In this document: positions 46,559-54,498 of the stretch, one piece after another
Position numbering within the stretch: the first letter of the stretch is position 1
Layout: every line of letters begins with the position of its first letter
Assembly (NCBI RefSeq): GCF_004551525.1
Contig: NZ_SATR01000020.1
Location: 62,001-126,000 of the forward strand
Direction: 5' to 3'
From: Vibrio ouci
GTDB taxonomy: Bacteria > Pseudomonadota > Gammaproteobacteria > Enterobacterales > Vibrionaceae
Length of the DNA stretch: 64,000 nt
Notes under the pieces: model-generated
The model's input: the letters and a program-made list of their open reading frames with translations, nothing else
What the model was told of the DNA's origin: nothing
Database searches by the model: none
Made by a program: the position numbers and the translations under genes

Positions 46559-46587
46559 AGAGCCTCTTCACAGAGGCTCTTTGTTTA
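46559..46587 (+). terminator. terminator or attenuator between phosphorylase and mutase genes
   Basis: AGAGCCTC (46559-46566) / GAGGCTCT (46573-46580) is followed by TTGTTTACTT. The short U-rich tail suggests partial read-through into the mutase gene. Confidence 0.6.
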
Positions 46588-46603
46588 CTTAAAGGATTAA
46601 ACC

Positions 46604-48016
46604 ATGATTAAGTTCGGAACAGGTGGCTGGCGCGCATTTATCGGCGAAGAGTTTACCAAAGACAATGTCCAACTCGTCGCCCAAGCTCTGGCCAACATCA
46701 TTAACAACGAACAAGTGGCAGACAAAGGTTTCGTGGTCGGTTATGACCGCCGCTTTTTATCTGACAAAGCAGGCCGCTGGTTTACAGAAGTACTCGCAGC
46801 AAACGCCATCAAAGTCAGCTTTATTGATAAGTTTGTCCCAACTCCTATCGTGATGTTCAAAGCCAAAGAGATGGGCTGTGCCTACTCTGCCTGTATTACC
46901 GCTTCTCACAACCCGGCCGACTACAACGGTATTAAGGTGTTTATTGAAGGCGGACGTGATGCGGATGAAATCATCACTGAAAAGATCGAAACTCAAATCG
47001 CTCAACTAACACTAGCTAAAGTAAAGTCAGTCGAATTTGAACAAGCGGTTGAAGATAAACTGGTTGAAGTGATTAACCCAATGAACGAGTTTGTTGACTC
47101 GATCATTAACTTCATTGATATCGAATCCATCAAAAAGGCTAACCTACGCGTACTGATCGACCCTATGTTTGGTGTGGCGAAAAACGCGCTACAGACAGTA
47201 TTGATCAATGGTCGCTGTGATGTTGACGTAATCAATGATGGTAAAAACCCGGACTTTGGCGGCTTAATGCCATCACCAAGCGCAGCAACCCTATACCGCT
47301 TAAAACATCTTGTTGCGGCTGAAGGCTACGATATTGGTATTGGTACTGATGGCGATGCTGACCGTTTAGGTATCATCGATGAAAAAGGTAACTTTATTCA
47401 CCCGAATGAAGTGCTGATGTTACTTTACTACTACCTACTGGAATACAAAGGCTGGAAAGGCTCTGTGGTACGTAATATTGCCACTACGCATATTCTCGAC
47501 AAGATCGCTGCAGATCATGGCGAGAAATCTTTCGAGGTTCCAGTGGGCTTTAAGCACATTAGCTCACAGATGGAAGCCGATGATTCACTGATTGGTGGTG
47601 AGAGTTCTGGTGGTCTAACGATTCGCGGCCATATCAAAGGTAAAGATGGGGTGTTTGCTTCAAGCCTACTGGTAGAGATGCTATCCGTTACTGGCAAAAA
47701 ACTGTCTGAGCTGCTTGATGAGATCTACGGTAAATATGGCTATGCCTATACTGCAGAGGGTGATTGCACCTTTAAGCCTGCCCAGAAAGAGACGCTGTAC
47801 AACCGTATCTATGTTGAAAAACAGTTACCTGAGTTTGAGTTTGAGATCGACAAGGTTAGCTATGACGACGGTGCCAAAGTGTACTTCAAGAATGGCGGCT
47901 GGGTGATCGCTCGCTTCTCTGGTACTGAGCCTCTGCTGCGTATCTTTGCTGAAATGGCTGATAAAGAGACGGCAGAGAAAGTCGTTCAGCAAGTGAAAGA
48001 CTTTTTGCAGCTATAA
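46604..48016 (+). CDS. hexose-phosphate mutase (GlcNAc-1-P / phosphoglucomutase type)
   Basis: This alpha-D-phosphohexomutase of 470 aa has the phosphoserine loop CITASHNPADYNG, the metal loop GTDGDADRLGI, the sugar loop GGESSGGL, and the phosphate loop ARFSGTEPLLRIF. As the last gene of the chitin operon, directly after the GH94 phosphorylase, its expected job is to convert GlcNAc-1-P to GlcNAc-6-P. Phosphoglucomutase or phosphomannomutase activity cannot be excluded from sequence alone. Confidence 0.88.
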   Translation: MIKFGTGGWRAFIGEEFTKDNVQLVAQALANIINNEQVADKGFVVGYDRRFLSDKAGRWFTEVLAANAIKVSFIDKFVPTPIVMFKAKEMGCAYSACITASHNPADYNGIKVFIEGGRDADEIITEKIETQIAQLTLAKVKSVEFEQAVEDKLVEVINPMNEFVDSIINFIDIESIKKANLRVLIDPMFGVAKNALQTVLINGRCDVDVINDGKNPDFGGLMPSPSAATLYRLKHLVAAEGYDIGIGTDGDADRLGIIDEKGNFIHPNEVLMLLYYYLLEYKGWKGSVVRNIATTHILDKIAADHGEKSFEVPVGFKHISSQMEADDSLIGGESSGGLTIRGHIKGKDGVFASSLLVEMLSVTGKKLSELLDEIYGKYGYAYTAEGDCTFKPAQKETLYNRIYVEKQLPEFEFEIDKVSYDDGAKVYFKNGGWVIARFSGTEPLLRIFAEMADKETAEKVVQQVKDFLQL

Positions 48017-48036
48017 CCGTCACTCGACTTAGCACT

Positions 48037-48067
48037 AAAAAGCCCGGCACTGATACCGGGCTTTTTT
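48037..48067. terminator. bidirectional terminator between the chb operon and fbpC
   Basis: AAAAAGCCCGG (48037-48047) / CCGGGCTTTTTT (48056-48067) is a strong stem with an A-run and a T-run on either side. The two operons converge here. Confidence 0.92.
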
Positions 48068-48072
48068 ATGTT

Positions 48073-49104
48073 TTAAAAGGCCAGAACCCCTTGGGTTTCG
48101 ACCTTGACTGACACTTGCTGGCCAATCGTTAATGGCTCTGCTGAGCTTGCTAATAGACGACTACCGCTTGCATCAATCACGTAGCGGCAATGATCGCCCA
48201 TAAACTGCTGCTCAAGCACGGTCACAGCACTCTCTTCTGCAGCACTAATTTGCACATGTTGCGGACGCAGTAATAACTCACACTGGTCGCCAATCTGAAT
48301 ATGCTGCTGCGCTGTCGCCTCCACTAAGCCAAGCTCAGTTTCAAATTCAGACTCTGATGAACGAGTCGCGCTTAAGTAGCTACCACCGCCTAAGAAATCA
48401 GCAACAAACTTACTTGATGGCTGGTAGTAAAGCTCACTTGCCGTGCCATATTGCTCGATAACACCGTGGTTCATTACCGCCATTTTATCGGCAAACGCAA
48501 ACGCCTCTTCACGGCTGTGAGTAACGAAAATAGCCGTCACACCCTGCTTCTTGAAGATCTTACGGATCTCGCCAATCAACTCATGACGCACTTGGGTATC
48601 AATGTTGGAAAACGGTTCATCAAGCAGCAGTAGATCTGGCTTATACGCCAGTGAACGTGCAATCGCGACACGTTGCTGTTGACCGCCAGAAAGCTGATGA
48701 GGGTAGCGCTCTGAGTAACCGGACAGGTGCACTAGCTCCAGCATCTCGGCAACTTTGGCGTTTTTATCAGCCGCAGAAACATCACGTAGGCCGAAGGCGA
48801 CGTTTTCCGCCACAGTCAGATGAGGGAACAGCGCATAATCTTGAAAGATCATACCGATATTACGTTGTTCCGGCGGTAACCAGTTCGCTCCATCATCGAT
48901 CATCATGCAGTTCAAGCTCATAGTACCTGAGCTTAATGGCAATAAACCTGCGATGGCTTTAAGTAAGGTTGTCTTACCACAACCACTCGCACCAAGAAGA
49001 CAAACAATCTCACCTTGAACCACTTCGAGTGACAAAGATTCTAAAACCGTTGTCTGCTCGTCGTATTTACACGTTAAGTTATTAATGGATAGTGCACAGC
49101 TCAT
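48073..49104 (-). CDS. fbpC: ferric iron ABC transporter ATPase FbpC
   Basis: This is the nucleotide-binding subunit of a Fe3+ importer. It has Walker A GASGCGKTT, Q-loop FQDYALFPHLTVAENV, signature LSGGQQQRVAIARSL, Walker B LLLLDEPFSNID, the H-loop in FVTHSREEAFAFAD, and a C-terminal TOBE-like domain (about 245-343). The length of 343 aa is typical. Its ATG overlaps the fbpB stop (TAATG), so the two are translationally coupled. Confidence 0.92.
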   Translation of the reverse strand: MSCALSINNLTCKYDEQTTVLESLSLEVVQGEIVCLLGASGCGKTTLLKAIAGLLPLSSGTMSLNCMMIDDGANWLPPEQRNIGMIFQDYALFPHLTVAENVAFGLRDVSAADKNAKVAEMLELVHLSGYSERYPHQLSGGQQQRVAIARSLAYKPDLLLLDEPFSNIDTQVRHELIGEIRKIFKKQGVTAIFVTHSREEAFAFADKMAVMNHGVIEQYGTASELYYQPSSKFVADFLGGGSYLSATRSSESEFETELGLVEATAQQHIQIGDQCELLLRPQHVQISAAEESAVTVLEQQFMGDHCRYVIDASGSRLLASSAEPLTIGQQVSVKVETQGVLAF

Positions 49105-50729
49105 TAGTGGGAATGCTCCAAAGAACGGTTAACAATGACTAACGGAACTAAACCAACCAGAACAAGCAACACCGCTGGCATCGCCGCCAGCTCCAAGTGC
49201 TCATCAGAGGCAAAGTTATAAACGTACGTAGCCAAGGTTTCAAAGTTAAAAGGTCTTAGCAATAATGCCGCATTAAGCTCTTTCATTGATTCGATAAAGA
49301 CAAGTAAGCCAGCAATCAAAGCTCCACGGCGAACCAATGGAAAATGGATGCGCCATAGCATGGAATTAGCGTTACAGCCCATCGTGCGCGAAGCCATATC
49401 AAGCGAAGGAGAGACTTTGCTCAAGCTACTTTCAATACTACCAATCGCTACCGCAGAAAAGCGCACTACCATAGCGAAAATCAGTGCGAACATTGAGCCA
49501 GAGAAAATTAGCCCCGGTCTGTCCCAATCCATCCACTTGGCAATATCATTCACCAAATGATCCATAAACAGAACTGGCACCATGACACCAATCGCTAGGA
49601 CCGTTCCTGGAACAGCATAGCCCATCGATGAAATACGCATAAATGCCAAACTTCTGCGGCCCGGATTTACTCGCTGGCAGAAGTTCACGATTAGCGCAAC
49701 GAAGACACCAATAATCGCCGCAGTAAACGAAACATATAAACTATTCAGTGCGTACTCACGAAACTCTGCAGTCCAACTTTGGGCAAAATACTTGTACGCA
49801 TAGATAACGAGCTGGCCAAGCGGGAAGATAAAGGCGATACATACTAGCCCCCAGCACCAAGAAACCGCTAACCACTTTCTCCACCCTACCAGCACATAAC
49901 GAAAATCTTCACGGCTGCTGAATTGATTTTGGAATAGTTTCTGCTTGCGGCGACTGTACCTCTCAGAGCTAAGCAACAAGATAACCACCACCAGCATAAT
50001 CGCAGAGATCTTGGCTGCAGCGGTCAGGCTGGAATATCCAAGCCAGGTATCATAAACGGCGGTAGTTAGCGTATTAACCGCAAAGTAACTGACCGTACCA
50101 AAGTCACCAATGGTCTCCATCGCAACCAGAGAAAGGCCAACAGCAATAGAAGGGCGAACTAAAGGTAATGAGATACGACGAAAGCTTTCCCAAGGAGAGC
50201 ATTTCAGTAAGCGAGCAGACTGCAGTAACGAAACGTTTTGCTCCATAAACGCAGCGCGACATAGTAAATAGACGTACGGGTACAACACTAACGACAGAAC
50301 GATGATAGCGCCGCTAATGGTACGAATATCTGGGAACCAATACTCACCAGGGCCCCATCCCGTCAAATCACGCAATAGAATTTGAATCGGCCCTGCAAAA
50401 TCAAACCAGTCAGTAAAAATATAACCGACGATATAGCCAGGCATCGCGAGAGGAAGCACCAGTGCCCATTGCAGTACTTTTTCGCCCGGAATGCGGCACA
50501 TCGCCATAATCCAAGCGGAAGGAATACCGAGAACAAGAGAAAGTGCCATAGTGCCTAACACCAGCACAACTGTATTGTAGGCATAGGTGGGCATCACTGT
50601 AGACATCAAATGAGTGAAGAGCTCATTTGTTTCGCCAACAGCGGTGGTGAATATTGCTAAGATCGGCAAAACCAGCAGCACAGCTAATACTCCGCTACTG
50701 GTTTTCCATAAGTAATTCTTTTCTTTCAT
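49104..50729 (-). CDS. fbpB: ferric iron ABC transporter permease FbpB
   Basis: This fused two-domain permease of 541 aa has about 12 TM helices: each half carries an ABC membrane domain with its own EAA-type loop (LLQSARLLKCSPWESFRRISLPLVRP in the first half, MASRTMGCNANSMLWRIHFPLVRRG in the second). This duplicated architecture is characteristic of the FbpB/SfuB/HitB iron permeases. It is downstream of fbpA after a 229-bp gap with an attenuator-like hairpin. Confidence 0.92.
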   Translation of the reverse strand: MKEKNYLWKTSSGVLAVLLVLPILAIFTTAVGETNELFTHLMSTVMPTYAYNTVVLVLGTMALSLVLGIPSAWIMAMCRIPGEKVLQWALVLPLAMPGYIVGYIFTDWFDFAGPIQILLRDLTGWGPGEYWFPDIRTISGAIIVLSLVLYPYVYLLCRAAFMEQNVSLLQSARLLKCSPWESFRRISLPLVRPSIAVGLSLVAMETIGDFGTVSYFAVNTLTTAVYDTWLGYSSLTAAAKISAIMLVVVILLLSSERYSRRKQKLFQNQFSSREDFRYVLVGWRKWLAVSWCWGLVCIAFIFPLGQLVIYAYKYFAQSWTAEFREYALNSLYVSFTAAIIGVFVALIVNFCQRVNPGRRSLAFMRISSMGYAVPGTVLAIGVMVPVLFMDHLVNDIAKWMDWDRPGLIFSGSMFALIFAMVVRFSAVAIGSIESSLSKVSPSLDMASRTMGCNANSMLWRIHFPLVRRGALIAGLLVFIESMKELNAALLLRPFNFETLATYVYNFASDEHLELAAMPAVLLVLVGLVPLVIVNRSLEHSH

Positions 50730-50876
50730 CGCCTAATTACAACGAGGCAGTATGAAATATAAATGCGTTTGCAAATACATCTCATATCCCTTTGATAGTC
50801 TAGGGGTATTTATACCGATATACGTAAGTGACTTCAAGGTACACTGTGCATTAGCGTGCAATGGAAGTGTTTCAGT

Positions 50877-50923
50877 ATAAAACAAACAACCCCAAGTGCC
50901 TTAAAATTAGACAGCTTGAGGTT
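50877..50923 (-). terminator. attenuator-like hairpin between fbpA and fbpB
   Basis: On the minus strand AACCTCAAG (50923-50915) pairs with CTTGGGGTT (50896-50888, one G-U), followed by GTTTGTTTTATAC. It would leave fbpA message in excess over the permease. The stretch 50730-50870 holds no gene; it has GGTATTTATACC (50809-50820) and may be part of a degenerate dispersed repeat. Confidence 0.65.
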
Positions 50924-50958
50924 GTACTCTTAATAGGTCAAAGACCCACTTAAGACTA

Positions 50959-51975
50959 TTATAGGTCGAATTTAACTTCGTCTAGAAGTTTAATTGCCGC
51001 TTCGTGGTGATCAGCAATTGCATCTAGAGAGATAGTGTCTGCCTTGAATTCACCCCAAGAAGCAACAAGCTCTGAAGGTTTAACGTCAGCTTTCACTGGG
51101 TATTCGTAGTTAACTTCAGCGTACATGCTCTGAGCTGTGTTACCTGCTAGGAATTCCATTAGCTTAACTGCGTTCTCTTTGTTAGGAGAGTACTTAGCCA
51201 TCGCCATACCAGAGATGTTTACGTGAGTACCCGTTGTCTCTTGGTTAGGGAAGTTGATGTATACCGCATCAGCCCAAGCTTTCTGCTCTTTATCGTTAAC
51301 CATCTTACCTAGGTAGTAGCTGTTACCAAGAGAAACGTCACATAGACCTTCTTTGATTGCTTTAACCTGTGCACGGTCGTTACCTTGAGGTTTACGAGCT
51401 AGGTTTGCTTTAACGCCTTCTAGCCACTGTTTAGTTTCCGCTTCGCCTTTGTGAGCGATCATCGCAGAAACTAAAGATACGTTGTATGGGTGCTTACCGC
51501 TACGAGTACAGATCTTACCTTTGAACTCAGGCTTAGCTAGATCTGCGTATGTAAAGTCTTCACCTAGACGACCAACACGGTCACGTGAAGAGTAAACGCT
51601 ACGAGTACGAGTTGTTAGAGCGAACCATTCATTGTCAGTGTCTTGGTACTGTGCAGGAATGTTTTTCTCAAGAACGTTGCTTTCTACCGCTTGAACAAGA
51701 TCTTTCTTAGTTAGCTCAGATAGACGGCTGATATCAACAGTTAGAATAACGTCAGCTGGGCTGTATTCGCCTTCTTGAGCTAGCTTCTCTGCTAGACCTT
51801 TTTTTGCAAACTTAACGTTTACTTTAATACCCGTTTCTTTAGTGAACTCGTTGAACATAGGCTCAACTAGGAAAGGTTGACGGTAAGAGTATACGTTCAC
51901 TTCTTCTGCAGCGATTGCCGCTGTTGGTGCAATTGTCGCACAGGCTAATGCAGAAAGAGTTAGCAGTTTTTTCAT
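50959..51975 (-). CDS. fbpA: periplasmic ferric iron-binding protein FbpA
   Basis: This class-III periplasmic Fe3+-binding protein has a signal peptide MKKLLTLSALACATIAPTAAIA (about 1-22). The mature protein starts EEVNVYSYRQPFLVEP, typical of FbpA/FutA proteins; GKICTRSGKHPYNVSLVSAMIA and the double-Tyr iron-ligand region (SLGNSYYLGKM) are present. The length of 338 aa is normal. A Fur-box-like palindrome sits at its predicted transcription start (52000-52014). Confidence 0.94.
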   Translation of the reverse strand: MKKLLTLSALACATIAPTAAIAAEEVNVYSYRQPFLVEPMFNEFTKETGIKVNVKFAKKGLAEKLAQEGEYSPADVILTVDISRLSELTKKDLVQAVESNVLEKNIPAQYQDTDNEWFALTTRTRSVYSSRDRVGRLGEDFTYADLAKPEFKGKICTRSGKHPYNVSLVSAMIAHKGEAETKQWLEGVKANLARKPQGNDRAQVKAIKEGLCDVSLGNSYYLGKMVNDKEQKAWADAVYINFPNQETTGTHVNISGMAMAKYSPNKENAVKLMEFLAGNTAQSMYAEVNYEYPVKADVKPSELVASWGEFKADTISLDAIADHHEAAIKLLDEVKFDL

Positions 51976-51999
51976 TGGTTCAGTCCTTTAACATCGTAA

Positions 52000-52028
52000 T
52001 GATAACGTTTATCAGTTGCGTTATTATA
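52000..52028 (-). promoter_or_regulatory. fbpA promoter with Fur-box-like palindrome
   Basis: Minus-strand -10 TATAAT (52028-52023) is followed by the 15-bp palindrome TGATAACGTTTATCA (plus strand 52000-52014), whose TGATAA arms resemble the NATA repeats of Fur boxes. The palindrome covers about +1 to +15, a position that fits iron repression. Confidence 0.55.
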
Positions 52029-52063
52029 TTCATCAAAATTTAGAAAACAATGACTAGGAACAA

Positions 52064-52091
52064 AAAAACCTGCTCATTTGAGCAGGTTTTT
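52064..52091. terminator. Rho-independent terminator behind amtB
   Basis: A 12-bp stem AAAAACCTGCTC (52064-52075) / GAGCAGGTTTTT (52080-52091) with loop ATTT carries A and T runs on both sides. It terminates glnK-amtB on the minus strand. Confidence 0.9.
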
Positions 52092-52119
52092 GCCTTAGGA
52101 ATATGTAACTAGTTGTAAA

Positions 52120-53349
52120 TTATTTAACCGTTACAAACTCTGGATAAGCGCCAACACCACAGTCATGCATATCCATACCTTCCAGCTCTTCGTCTTCAGA
52201 AACTCGAATCCCAACCGTCGCCTTAAGGATAGCCCACACGACTAAACTCGCGCCAAATACCCATGCAAAAATCACTGCCGCACCAAGTAGCTGTGCGCCA
52301 AATGTTGCATCTGCATTGCTTAGCGGCACAACCATTAGGCCAAAGAAACCACACACACCGTGAACTGAAATCGCACCCACTGGATCATCAATCTTAATCT
52401 TATCTAAGCCAATGATGCTAAATACCACTAGTGCACCCGCAACTGAACCAATGGCAACAGCATATAGCGGTGAAGGTGAGAGCGGATCAGCCGTGATAGC
52501 GACAAGACCTGCTAACGCACCGTTTAGAATCATTGTTAGATCAGCTTTACCCCAAGTTGTCTTACATACTAGAAGTGCTGCAATTGCGCCCGCTGCCGCT
52601 GCTGCATTTGTGTTGAGGAAGATTTGACCTACTGCTGTTGCGTTCTCAAAATCAGAAACCATTAGCTGAGAACCGCCGTTGAAACCAAACCAACCGAACC
52701 AAAGGATGAATGTACCTAATGTTGCTAGAGGCATGTTCGAACCAGGAATTGGGTAGATTTCACCGTTCTTACCATATTTACCTTTACGAGCACCGAGCAA
52801 TAGTACGCCTGCTAGCGCTGCAGCTGCACCTGCCATGTGCACGATACCTGAGCCAGCAAAATCACTGAAACCCGCTTGTGATAGGAAACCACCGCCCCAA
52901 GTCCAGTAACCTTCCATTGGGTAGATAAACGCCGTTAGAACAGCAGAGAAGATTAGGAATGACCAAAGCTTCATACGTTCAGCTACTGCGCCAGATACCA
53001 CTGACATCGCTGTTGCAACGAATACCACTTGGAAGAAGAAGTCAGATTCAAGCGAGTGGTCTGCGCCCTCACCTTGAGTACCGATAAGTGCGCCAAACGA
53101 TGGTAGCCAACTGCTATCGCCATTATCGACATACATGATGTTGTAGCCCACAATCAGGTACATGGTACAAGCAATCGCGTATAGGCAGATGTTTTTCGTT
53201 AAGATCTCGGTTGTATTTTTTGAGCGAACTAGGCCTGCTTCTAACATTGCAAAACCCGCTGCCATCCACATTACTAACGCACCTGAAATGAGGAAGAAAA
53301 AAGTGTCTAGTGCGTAACGTAACTCAGTTACTGTTGTTGATAATTCCAT
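52120..53349 (-). CDS. amtB: ammonium transporter AmtB
   Basis: AmtB is a trimeric inner-membrane ammonium channel, gated by GlnK. It is 409 aa with about 11 TM segments and no cleavable signal peptide. The twin-His pore residues are visible in GSGIVHMAGAAAALAG and VGAISVHGVCGFFG; GYWTWGGGFL and WFGWFGFNGGSQL are family signatures. It lies 26 bp after glnK, the conserved glnK-amtB operon. Confidence 0.95.
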   Translation of the reverse strand: MELSTTVTELRYALDTFFFLISGALVMWMAAGFAMLEAGLVRSKNTTEILTKNICLYAIACTMYLIVGYNIMYVDNGDSSWLPSFGALIGTQGEGADHSLESDFFFQVVFVATAMSVVSGAVAERMKLWSFLIFSAVLTAFIYPMEGYWTWGGGFLSQAGFSDFAGSGIVHMAGAAAALAGVLLLGARKGKYGKNGEIYPIPGSNMPLATLGTFILWFGWFGFNGGSQLMVSDFENATAVGQIFLNTNAAAAAGAIAALLVCKTTWGKADLTMILNGALAGLVAITADPLSPSPLYAVAIGSVAGALVVFSIIGLDKIKIDDPVGAISVHGVCGFFGLMVVPLSNADATFGAQLLGAAVIFAWVFGASLVVWAILKATVGIRVSEDEELEGMDMHDCGVGAYPEFVTVK

Positions 53350-53375
53350 CTTATTGTCTCCAGTCCTTTGAATTC

Positions 53376-53747
<372 letters not shown>

Positions 53748-53754
53748 TTATACA

Positions 53755-53772
53755 ATCCAAGGTGCGTGCCAA
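53755..53772 (-). promoter_or_regulatory. sigma-54 promoter of glnK-amtB
   Basis: Minus strand TTGGCACGCACCTTGG agrees with YTGGCACGRNNNTTGC at nearly every position. It lies about 41 nt before the glnK ATG. Confidence 0.75.
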
Positions 53773-53827
53773 GTTTCTATCTTATTGATTTAAATAAAGA
53801 ACACCTTTATAGGGCAACATTAAAACA

Positions 53828-53858
53828 AAAAGGGCGCACCATATCGGTGCGCCCTTTT
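53828..53858 (-). terminator. terminator of yacL containing an NtrC-like palindrome
   Basis: Stem AAAAGGGCGCACC (53828-53840) / GGTGCGCCCTTTT (53846-53858) with a 5-nt loop is followed on the minus strand by a T-run. Its core GCACC-N5-GGTGC (53836-53850) matches the NtrC binding pattern TGCACC-N5-GGTGCA at ten of twelve positions and lies about 100 bp upstream of the glnK start of transcription. Confidence 0.75.
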
Positions 53859-53902
53859 CACAACATTAAAGCAACATAGCTAACGTTCACCAATTAAGTG
53901 CA

Positions 53903-54274
53903 CTACTTAGTCGTTAAGAACGTTTTCCACTGCTCAATAAGATCTTCAAAGTCGTCAATGCCGCAGCTTGCGGTACTTTCACTGTCGTAAAAATCAAACT
54001 CACTGCCTGCATCCATCTCTTGGCCGTGGCCCAGCACATTCTCTTGCACAATAATCTCGTCACCTTGAGCATTGAGTGAGATCTCAGCTCCGACAAGCGT
54101 GTGTTCAAGTTGAGGTGCTTGGCGAACTTGCTCAAGCAGATTTTCTACGTGCTCGATTTTTTGCCAATCCTTGCCAATTTCTTCTTGTAGCCAGCGACCT
54201 ACAATCTCGTGTCCCATGCTCGATTTAACATAGTATTCGCCCATTAATGTGTTTCTAATAAACTCGAATTCCAT
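53903..54274 (-). CDS. yacL: UPF0231 family protein YacL
   Basis: This small acidic cytoplasmic protein has no known activity. From MEFEFIRNTLMGEYYVKSSMGHEIVGRW it is 123 aa and matches the YacL pattern: a conserved MGHE(I/V)VG near the start and FYDSESTASCGIDDFEDLI near the end. It is next to acnB, as in E. coli. The frame starting at 54334 adds 20 residues and is not used. It is separated from acnB by that gene's terminator. Confidence 0.9.
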   Translation of the reverse strand: MEFEFIRNTLMGEYYVKSSMGHEIVGRWLQEEIGKDWQKIEHVENLLEQVRQAPQLEHTLVGAEISLNAQGDEIIVQENVLGHGQEMDAGSEFDFYDSESTASCGIDDFEDLIEQWKTFLTTK

Positions 54275-54332
54275 AGGCTCGCCCTGCTCAAATAATTTGC
54301 CGCGCAGTATATAGAGTTCAATTCGAAAGCAC

Positions 54333-54360
54333 AAAAAAAGCGCCTACCTAAGTAGACGCT
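54333..54360 (-). terminator. Rho-independent terminator of acnB
   Basis: On the minus strand AGCGTCTAC (54360-54352) pairs with GTAGGCGCT (54347-54339, one mismatch), followed by TTTTTTTG. It lies beyond the ERIC-like element, 138 nt past the acnB stop. Confidence 0.75.
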
Positions 54361-54373
54361 CTATTAATGTTAT

Positions 54374-54497
54374 CCCTTTAAATATTTGGAGTTGCAGCTA
54401 GGCGACAAGTACGTTCAGCCCTATGAGCATAGAGGCTCTATGTGATTAGGGTGAACGTACGCAGTCAACAACGCTGCGATTACAAATATGACAAGGG
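54374..54497. repeat. ERIC-like intergenic palindrome, copy 2
   Basis: Outer arms CCCTT..ATATTTG and the inverse at 54497 enclose GGCGACAAGTACGTTCA and TGAACGTACGCAGTCAAC, around a centre with GAGCATAGAGG and TGTGATTAGGG. It shares GGCGACAAGTA and ACGCAGTCAAC with copy 1. It abuts the acnB stop codon at 54499 and lies in the same orientation relative to its gene as copy 1 does to prfC. Confidence 0.8.
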
Positions 54498-54498
54498 A

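Noticed and set aside
50730..50870. Possible dispersed repeat upstream of fbpB (GGTATTTATACC and flanks)
   Set aside because: Only a short palindrome is clear; without a second copy in the window a repeat cannot be supported.
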